Of a stretch of DNA of 12,654 bases, positions 8,193 through 12,654 are shown one piece after another. The DNA is taken from assembly GCA_934615145.1 (NCBI GenBank), contig CAKTTM010000022.1, positions 1-12,654 on the forward strand, given 5' to 3'. The notes under the pieces are model-generated. The model saw nothing but the letters and a program-made list of their open reading frames with translations. It did not search any database and was not told the origin of the DNA. The position numbers and the translations under genes were made by a program. This DNA comes from an uncultured Clostridia bacterium. Lineage in GTDB: Bacteria; Bacillota; Clostridia; Christensenellales; Aristaeellaceae. Position 1 is the first letter of the stretch. Each line of letters opens with the position of its first letter.

Positions 8193-9525
8193 AGACGGCA
8201 GCTGCCACGCGGACCTCTACCAAGCCCTCCTGGCGAGGGAAGCCAGCCTCTCGGTGATCGGCCTGGGCTATGTGGGCCTGCCACTGGCGCTGCACTTCGC
8301 CCGCCATCTGAACGTGGTGGGCTTTGACATCAACGAGCATAAGATCGCCCTGTATAAGTCCGGCAAGGATCCGACGCTGGAGGCGGGTGACGAGGCGGTG
8401 CGGGAGAGCACCGTGCGCTTCACCAGCGATGAGCAGGAGCTCAGCCAGGCGCGCTTCCACATCGTGGCGGTGCCCACCCCCATCAACCAGGACAAGACGC
8501 CCAACCTGACCCCGGTCATCGAGGCTAGCAAGCTGCTGGGGCGCAACCTGAAGCAAGGCACCATCGTGGTCTATGAGTCCACCGTCTACCCCGGCGTCAC
8601 CGAGCAGGTCTGCGTGCCGATCCTCGAAAAGGAAAGCGGCCTCAGCTGCGGCAGCGACTTCAAGGTGGGCTACTCACCCGAGCGCATCAACCCCGGCGAC
8701 AAGGTGCACACGCTGGAGACCATCGTCAAGGTGGTGTCCGGCATGGATGAGCAGACCCGGGACATCATCTCCGACCTTTATAGGCTGGTGGTCAAGGCCG
8801 GGACCTACCCGGTCAGCTCCATCATGATCGCGGAGGCCATCAAGGTGCTGGAGAACAGCCAGCGGGATGTCAACATCGCCTTCATCAACGAGGTCTCGCT
8901 GATCCTCGACCGCATGGGCGTGGACACCGGCGAGGTGGTGGACGGCATGAACACCAAGTGGAACGCCCTGGGCTTCCGGCCCGGCCTGGTCGGCGGCCAC
9001 TGCATCGGCGTGGACCCCTACTACTTCCTCTATGAGGCGGAGAAGCTGGGCGTCCACAGCCAGATCATCGCGGCGGCCCGGCGCATCAACGATGGCATGG
9101 GCCACTTTGTGGCCGACGCCTGCATCAAGCAGATGATACTGGCCGGCAAGACCATCAAGGGCTCCCGCGTGGCGATTCTGGGCCTCACCTTCAAGGAGAA
9201 CACGCCCGATGTCCGCAACTCCCGGGTGGTGGATATCATCCGGCGCCTGCAGGAGCACGCCATCCAGTGCGTGGTGACCGACGCCTGGGCCGACCGCGAG
9301 GAGGCCCACGATGCCAGCGGCCTCTATCTCTATGACCTGGACGAGCTGCACGATGTGGACGCCATCATCATCGCGGTCGGTCACCGGGAGTACAAGGCCA
9401 TGGCCATCGCGGACTTTGAGCCCTTCTACCGCCAGGACGGCCTGCAGAAGGTCATCACCGATGTGAAGGGCGTCTTCAAGCGCGCTGATTTCGAGGCCGC
9501 GGGCTACAGCTACTGGACGCTGTGA
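8179..9525 (+). CDS. UDP-N-acetylhexosamine 6-dehydrogenase, TviB/WbpO type
   Basis: The ATG lies 14 nt inside the end of the GH18 gene, after a GGGGGA ribosome site, which suggests translational coupling. The product is 448 aa, close to family length. Residues 24-50 are the NAD-binding Rossmann start (VIGLGYVGLPLALHF, then NVVGFDIN). YKSGKDPTLE at 59-68 is characteristic of the TviB/WbpO/CapL branch rather than UDP-glucose dehydrogenases. ESTVYPG lies at 133-139, GYSPERINPGD at 164-174, Lys222 in EAIKVLENSQRD, the catalytic Cys275 in GGHCIGVDPYY (272-282), and the C-terminal domain signature GLTFKENTPDVRNSR at 335-349. Family knowledge: these enzymes oxidise UDP-GlcNAc or UDP-GalNAc at C6 with two NAD+ to the uronate in the cytoplasm. 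Inference: it supplies an acidic HexNAcA precursor to the synthase encoded upstream. Which HexNAc epimer is used cannot be told from the sequence, and UDP-ManNAc dehydrogenase activity is less likely. Confidence 0.92.
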   Translation: MRHCEDGSCHADLYQALLAREASLSVIGLGYVGLPLALHFARHLNVVGFDINEHKIALYKSGKDPTLEAGDEAVRESTVRFTSDEQELSQARFHIVAVPTPINQDKTPNLTPVIEASKLLGRNLKQGTIVVYESTVYPGVTEQVCVPILEKESGLSCGSDFKVGYSPERINPGDKVHTLETIVKVVSGMDEQTRDIISDLYRLVVKAGTYPVSSIMIAEAIKVLENSQRDVNIAFINEVSLILDRMGVDTGEVVDGMNTKWNALGFRPGLVGGHCIGVDPYYFLYEAEKLGVHSQIIAAARRINDGMGHFVADACIKQMILAGKTIKGSRVAILGLTFKENTPDVRNSRVVDIIRRLQEHAIQCVVTDAWADREEAHDASGLYLYDLDELHDVDAIIIAVGHREYKAMAIADFEPFYRQDGLQKVITDVKGVFKRADFEAAGYSYWTL

Positions 9526-9542
9526 GCGGAGGATATCCCCAA

Positions 9543-9581
9543 AAACGCCGTGCCCGCCTGAAGAGGCGGGCACGGGCGTTT
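9543..9581. terminator. Rho-independent terminator, probably bidirectional
   Basis: A 12-bp GC-rich stem (9548-9559 with 9564-9575) closes on a GAAG tetraloop. After a one-base bulge (G9576) pairing continues through CGCC/GGCG-type bases to AAA on the left and TTT on the right. The A-run at 9541-9545 and the T-run at 9579-9581 let it serve both the + strand operon ending at 9525 and the convergent - strand gene ending at 9592. Confidence 0.85.
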
Positions 9582-9591
9582 GTCCGTTCGC

Positions 9592-10176
9592 TTACAGCGG
9601 CAATACCGCCCTGAAGCCGCGCGCGGCGTAGTAGCTCTCCGCGCCGTTGTGGTAGACGAAGACGGTGTCGTAGCGCCGGTCGCAGAAGAGGGCGCCGCCC
9701 AGCTTGCGGATAGCGTCCGGGGTCGCCACCCAGCTGGAGGTCTTCAGATCAAAGGGGAAGAGCCGCTGGATCGCGCGGTACTGGGCCTCGCTCATGAGTT
9801 CCACGCCCCACTCCGCCGCCAGGCCGCCCGCGCTGTGGGCGGGCTTGTTTTCCTTGCGGCTGGCCAGGGCCTGGGCGTCAAAGCAGAGGCTCCGCCTGCC
9901 GATGGGGGTCTCGGGCGCGCAGTCCGCGTAGCAGGGCTGACCATCCAGCAGCACCACATCCGGCTCCCCGCCTGTCTTTTCCATCTGATGCAGGGCGCTC
10001 AGCTTGCCCTCATCCGCGGTCAGCACCTTTTCCACCGTCTGCCAATCAAGGCCCGGATGGCGATCCGGATGGGCCTCGAAGCGCTCTTTCAGCGTCTCCA
10101 GCAGCGCCTGCTTTTCCTGCTCGCTTAGGGAGTTACTCACTTGTTGTGCTATATCCTCTCCTGCCGCTCCCTTCAC
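9592..10176 (-). CDS. DUF4256 family protein
   Basis: The product is about 194 aa and matches my memory of the DUF4256 family closely: LLETLKERFEAHPDRHPGL, MEKTGGEPDVV, GRRSLCFDAQALASRKENKP and GALFCDRRYDTVFVYHNGA are its hallmark blocks. The function is unknown. The protein has no signal peptide or membrane segment and is presumably cytoplasmic. Start choice is uncertain. The GTG at 10176 overlaps the serA stop as GTGA, which favours translational coupling but has no clear ribosome site. The internal GTG at 10140 lies 14 nt after GAGAGG and gives a length closer to typical homologues. The gene ends against the shared terminator. Confidence 0.88.
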   Translation of the reverse strand: MKGAAGEDIAQQVSNSLSEQEKQALLETLKERFEAHPDRHPGLDWQTVEKVLTADEGKLSALHQMEKTGGEPDVVLLDGQPCYADCAPETPIGRRSLCFDAQALASRKENKPAHSAGGLAAEWGVELMSEAQYRAIQRLFPFDLKTSSWVATPDAIRKLGGALFCDRRYDTVFVYHNGAESYYAARGFRAVLPL

Positions 10177-10643
10177 TCAAAGACATTGACCCGGATCACG
10201 CTCTCGATCGCCAGGATCGTGGGCACCAGGTCGGGGGGCAGCTCGCCGCTGATCTCGATGATGGTGTAGGCGGCGTAGCCCTTGGAGCGGTTGAGCATAT
10301 GCTCGATGTTGATGCCCATCTCGGAGATCGCGGAGGCCAGGCCCGCCAGCACCTTGGGCACGTTCCAGTGCAGCACGCAGAGGCGCACGTCGCCCATGCG
10401 CGGCATGCTGGCCTCGGGGAAGTTGACGGAGTTGGAGATGTTGCCGGTCTCCAGGTACTGGGTCAGCTCCTTGGCGGCCATGAGGGCGGAGTTGTCCTCC
10501 GCCTCCTCGGTGGAGGCGCCCAGGTGGGGGATGGCGATGACGCCCTCCACGCCCAGCAGGTCCTCCGTCGGGAAGTCGGTCACGTAGCGGGCCACCTTGC
10601 CGGACTGGAGCGCCGCCTTGATGTCCTCATTATTGACCAGGGC
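10173..10643 (-). pseudogene. serA: 3' fragment of D-3-phosphoglycerate dehydrogenase
   Basis: About 156 codons survive of the roughly 385-390 expected. The reading frame (ALVNNEDIKAALQSGKVARY, then PHLGASTEEAEDN carrying the catalytic His) is the C-terminal end of the catalytic domain. It is followed by a single ACT domain (RLCVLHWNVPKVLAGLASAI ... NIEHMLNRSKGYAAYTIIEI) ending in VIRVNVFE. Family knowledge: SerA makes the first committed step of serine synthesis, and the ACT domain senses serine. The NAD-binding half and active-site Arg are absent because upstream of about 10643 the sequence becomes a Cna-B protein in another frame. GTG at 10595 is the first in-frame start but would not give a functional enzyme. 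The fragment arises from rearrangement or a chimeric contig, not from in-frame decay. The downstream DUF4256 gene overlaps its stop codon. Confidence 0.9.
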
Positions 10644-10651
10644 ACCAACTC
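10637..10651. other. Breakpoint between serA and Cna-B gene fragments
   Basis: On the - strand the Cna-B frame reads DGSGELVPW, where a sister repeat in the same protein continues as DGSGELSPWVYTWKGLP. Instead it runs into serA codons in another frame (ALVNNEDIK). The changeover lies in a GTGCCCTGGTC tract compatible with both genes, suggesting up to about 9 bases of microhomology. Confidence 0.75.
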
Positions 10652-11896
10652 GCCCGAGCCATCCGGGTTGGTGTTGACTACGCCATCCAACTCCACCGGA
10701 TCGCCGATGGGCTTGCGGTTTAGCTGTTCGTTGCCATAATCATGCTGGATCAATCGCAGCTTGATGGGCACGCCCGCCATACCGTTCCAGACTTTGTGGG
10801 CGGTGAAGGTGCCCGGCTGGTAGATGTTGACCAGCTTGAGGTTGCCATCCTCATCCACCTCGCGCAGGTGCTGGTACTGTGCTGGCACCACCTCGTTGGC
10901 GGTGTAGTGGTAGGTGTGCACGGTGACGCGGTTGGGGTCCTCCGGGTTTAGGTTGGGCTGCTCAACCAAGGCGGGCAGGCCTTTCCAGGTGTAGACCCAG
11001 GGGCTTAGCTCGCCTGAGCCATCTGCTTTGATGGGGTGGTCTGGGTCAATATCATCCGCGATGCCGTTTAAGGTGGTGTAGGGGCCATAGTCTTCCCCGT
11101 CCTGTTGCAGTTGCACATGGATTTCTGGCCATGCTTCCGGCGGGGTCACGCCCTCGGCTGCGCGGAACTCCTTGCTGACGCTAAACTCCGTCAGGCTGCT
11201 GATGTTCTCAAAGGTAACATGCTTCAGGAGGAGTTCGCCTAATATCATGGCCAGGATGGCCCAGACACCCAGGGTGATCGTAGGGCTGTCCTGCATCAGG
11301 GTAGGTCGAGGTGGCTCTGGGATACCAAGCATGGAGAGCGTGCCATACGGCAGATAATGCCCGATATCAAGGACAACTTCTTTCAAATCGTGGATAACGC
11401 CTGGGGTATTTCCGGTAATCTGCTCGCGCAGGTAGTAGCGCTGGGGCTCCAGGGTAAAGCCCACCATGAGCGGGTCGAAGACGGTGCGGCCCAATTCATC
11501 GTTGGTGGCGGTCATCACCACATGGCCAGAGCTGTCCACCAATTCAAAGGTAAACATGCCATCTGGCGCAGGTTGGCCATCCAGCAGCTTGAGCGTTTCC
11601 ATCACAATGGGACTATTGGCCAGACGGTAGTTGCGGTAAAAGGTATAGTCAGCACCAGCCTGGCCGTTCTCCTCTGCGATCACCAAAACATTATCATCCT
11701 GACCAAGGTGAAAATCATCGATCTTAAAATAACCAAAGGGTGGCACGATTTCATGCATCCTGTAATTGCCAGGGGGCAGGTTGTTGATTCTGATAAAGCC
11801 ATCCTTGCCCGTCACAAAACGTTTGACATACTGAGGATCATCCCTTTTTTGCTCATCAGTTTCCCACATCGGGATAGAGTACACTAAAGTTCGCAA
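10637..11896 (-). pseudogene. Cna-B/pilin-like surface protein fragment, truncated at both ends
   Basis: A 420-codon open frame reads as extracellular beta-sandwich modules. Nearest the 5' end is a SpaA/Cna-B module (VKRFVTGKDGFIRINNLPPG, then YRMHEIVPPFGY). Next is a Spy0128-like isopeptide pilin module (MFTFELVDSSGHVVMTATND, then YYLREQITGNTPGVIHD). Then come two Cna-B repeats starting at TEFSVSKEF and TFTAHKVWNG, each reaching a DGSGEL(S/V)PW segment. Between the second and third modules lies an atypical stretch with a hydrophobic run (TITLGVWAILAMILGELLL, about 11227-11281), unlike the expected strands and perhaps decayed. No signal peptide, LPxTG motif or C-terminal anchor remains: the N-terminal side is replaced at about 11896 by IS256-type sequence and the C-terminal side stops at the serA junction. 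Although the frame stays open at both ends (10580-11983), the outer residues are out-of-frame neighbours. Base composition is less GC-rich than the operon. Family role: sortase-displayed adhesin or pilin. Confidence 0.8.
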
Positions 11897-11898
11897 CT

Positions 11899-11924
11899 TT
11901 GCCCAATCGGAAAGGAATGGGCAA
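11899..11924. repeat. Inverted repeat near the IS left end
   Basis: TTGCCCA (11899-11905) pairs with TGGGCAA (11918-11924) around a 12-nt loop. A second, overlapping pair, ATCGGAA (11906-11912) and TTCCGAT (11935-11941), forms an alternative fold. Such structures near IS ends can shield the transposase from outside transcription, but this role is a guess. Confidence 0.45.
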
Positions 11925-11946
11925 GCCACTGGGATTCCGATACAAT
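11918..11946 (+). promoter_or_regulatory. Candidate transposase promoter
   Basis: TGGGCA (4 of 6 to TTGACA) is followed after 17 nt by TACAAT (5 of 6 to TATAAT), about 37 nt before the transposase ATG. The -35 box overlaps the right arm of the inverted repeat. A single weak match without further support. Confidence 0.3.
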
Positions 11947-11982
11947 GAATGGTGATCAAGACATTCATAAAGGAGAGGTCCA

Positions 11983-12654
11983 ATGGCTCAAGAGAAAGAT
12001 ACCACGAACCTGGCGGGAATGCTATTACGGTTTATGGGGATGCAAGACCCGATGCTCAGCATGCTGGAGTGGCTTTGCGGGCAGATGATGGAAGCGGAAG
12101 TATCAAGCCAACTGGGAGCGGGGAAGCACGAACAAAACCCTGACAGGACAAGTCATCGTTGCGGGTTCAGGCCCAGACGGCTGGACACCCGGATGGGCAC
12201 CATGTATCTCATGGTTCCCAAGGTGAGAAACGGTGGCTACATCCCCTTCTTCGTCACTGAGCGCAAGCGCAGCGAGGCGGCGCTGGTACAGGTGGTCCAG
12301 GAGGCCTTTGTGAACGGCGTATCCACAAGAAAGATGGAGAAACTGGCGAAGAGCCTGGGGATTGAAGGGATCTCCCGCAGCCAGGTCAGCGAGATGACCA
12401 AGGGACTCAATGAACAGGCTGAGGAGTTTCGTAACCGGCCGCTGACATCCAATGCCTACCCGGTGCTATGGGTGGATGCGCTGTACGAGAAAGTGCGGTA
12501 TGGAGGCCGGGTGGTGAGTATGGCGATCCTGCTGGTCTGCGGTGTGAATGAAGAAGGCAAGGGCTGCGACCTGCCGGACATTTCCATCGACGTGGACTTC
12601 ATCAACGTGGCGGATACACAGGAGTACGCGGACTACAAACCCCTGACTGACATC
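11983..12654 (+). CDS. IS256-family transposase (N-terminal part), frame continuing into phage-like sequence
   Basis: The ATG at 11983 follows AGGAGAGG (11971-11978) at good spacing, and I find no stop in this frame to the window end (224 codons). Residues 1-192 are a mutator-type (IS256) transposase: LEWLCGQMMEAEVSSQLGAG, the RTSHRCGFRPRRLDTRMGT zinc-ribbon-like area, IPKLR-type VPKVRNGGYIPFF, VQEAFVNGVSTRKMEKLAKS, SRSQVSEM, FRNRPL, and LWVDALYEKVR with the first catalytic Asp at 165. After NEEGK (about 193) the expected continuation toward the second Asp and the Glu of the DDE triad is missing and other sequence follows, so the encoded protein would not transpose. The - strand Cna-B frame reads through the leader but has no coding meaning there. 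Confidence 0.85.
   Translation, partial: MAQEKDTTNLAGMLLRFMGMQDPMLSMLEWLCGQMMEAEVSSQLGAGKHEQNPDRTSHRCGFRPRRLDTRMGTMYLMVPKVRNGGYIPFFVTERKRSEAALVQVVQEAFVNGVSTRKMEKLAKSLGIEGISRSQVSEMTKGLNEQAEEFRNRPLTSNAYPVLWVDALYEKVRYGGRVVSMAILLVCGVNEEGKGCDLPDISIDVDFINVADTQEYADYKPLTDI
12562..12654 (+). other. Probable phage tail protein fragment (3' and 5' truncated)
   Basis: The last 31 codons, in the same frame as the transposase, read CDLPDISIDVDFINVADTQE and continue YADYKPLTDI. This resembles my memory of siphophage tail endopeptidase/minor structural proteins, in which a segment of the type VxFVNLxDTEEYKDYxPLExV is followed by a LCDTVTV strand. The match is short and rests on recall, so the family call is moderate. 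That it is not IS256 sequence is firmer. Confidence 0.5.

Larger units (their letters stand above)
11899..12561 (+). mobile_element. IS256-family insertion sequence, left part only
   Basis: The region contains the transposase 5' half and its leader. The left end is estimated from where the Cna-B frame stops making sense (about 11890-11900); I could not define a terminal inverted repeat because the right end is absent. The element breaks off at about 12561, where the transposase changes to unrelated coding sequence. Confidence 0.7.

Noticed and set aside
8674..9573. 299-codon open frame on the - strand running through the terminator
   Set aside because: It would start inside the hairpin terminator region and lie opposite a dehydrogenase whose catalytic motifs fix the real frame.
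9580..10128. 182-codon + strand frame
   Set aside because: Antisense of the DUF4256 gene, whose family blocks on the - strand are unmistakable.
11357..11887. 176-codon + strand frame opposite the Cna-B fragment
   Set aside because: The - strand carries recognisable Cna-B and isopeptide modules; this frame shows no ribosome site or motif.
11897..11983. N-terminal 29 residues of the - strand Cna-B open frame as a signal peptide
   Set aside because: Its hydrophobic start looks signal-like, but the DNA is the leader of the IS256 transposase gene and the residues do not join sensibly to the Cna-B module.

Overview
The window looks like a piece of a high-GC Gram-positive genome, most likely a Clostridia-type Firmicute. 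The signs are membrane-anchored surface enzymes with Pro/Thr-rich wall-spanning linkers, no outer-membrane export parts, a DUF4256 protein, a single-ACT-domain SerA, and a Cna-B/pilin-like surface protein. The taxonomic call is inference. Composition is strongly GC-rich up to about 10.6 kb and visibly less so from about 10.65 to 12.0 kb.

Left block (1 to about 9.58 kb, + strand): a compact five-gene exopolysaccharide operon, entered inside its first visible gene. In order it encodes: (i) a membrane-anchored protein with three NodB-type deacetylase folds in tandem, of which only the last keeps the metal and catalytic residues; (ii) a processive family-2 glycosyltransferase closely resembling class I hyaluronan synthases, with a cytoplasmic PilZ (c-di-GMP-binding) domain placed before the membrane and catalytic part; (iii) a membrane-anchored pseudo-deacetylase with a split beta-sandwich-like C-terminal half and an amphipathic C-terminal helix; (iv) a secreted GH18-type glycosidase; (v) a TviB/WbpO-type UDP-N-acetylhexosamine 6-dehydrogenase. 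Genes are separated by 42 and 17 nt or overlap by 8 and 14 nt, and the block ends at a strong hairpin terminator. The inferred job is c-di-GMP-gated synthesis and translocation of a HexNAc/HexNAc-uronate polymer, with extracellular de-N-acetylation and trimming. I do not recognise this gene set as a named system, and it is the best candidate for an undescribed one here.

Middle block (9.59 to 10.64 kb, - strand): a DUF4256 gene overlapping by 4 nt (GTGA) the 3' part of a D-3-phosphoglycerate dehydrogenase gene (serA). The serA 5' half is missing.

Right block (10.64 to 12.65 kb): fragments joined end to end. A Cna-B/pilin-like surface-protein fragment (- strand) has lost its C-terminus at an abrupt junction with serA, and its N-terminus beside an IS256-family transposase gene (+ strand). 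The transposase reading frame changes, without a stop, into what looks like a phage tail protein at about 12,562. Three breakpoints within 2 kb mean this end is either heavily rearranged DNA or a chimeric contig end, so its gene order should not be trusted without read-level checks.

No tRNA, rRNA, CRISPR array or riboswitch was recognised. Apart from the last 2 kb, there is no gene-free stretch longer than 100 bases.
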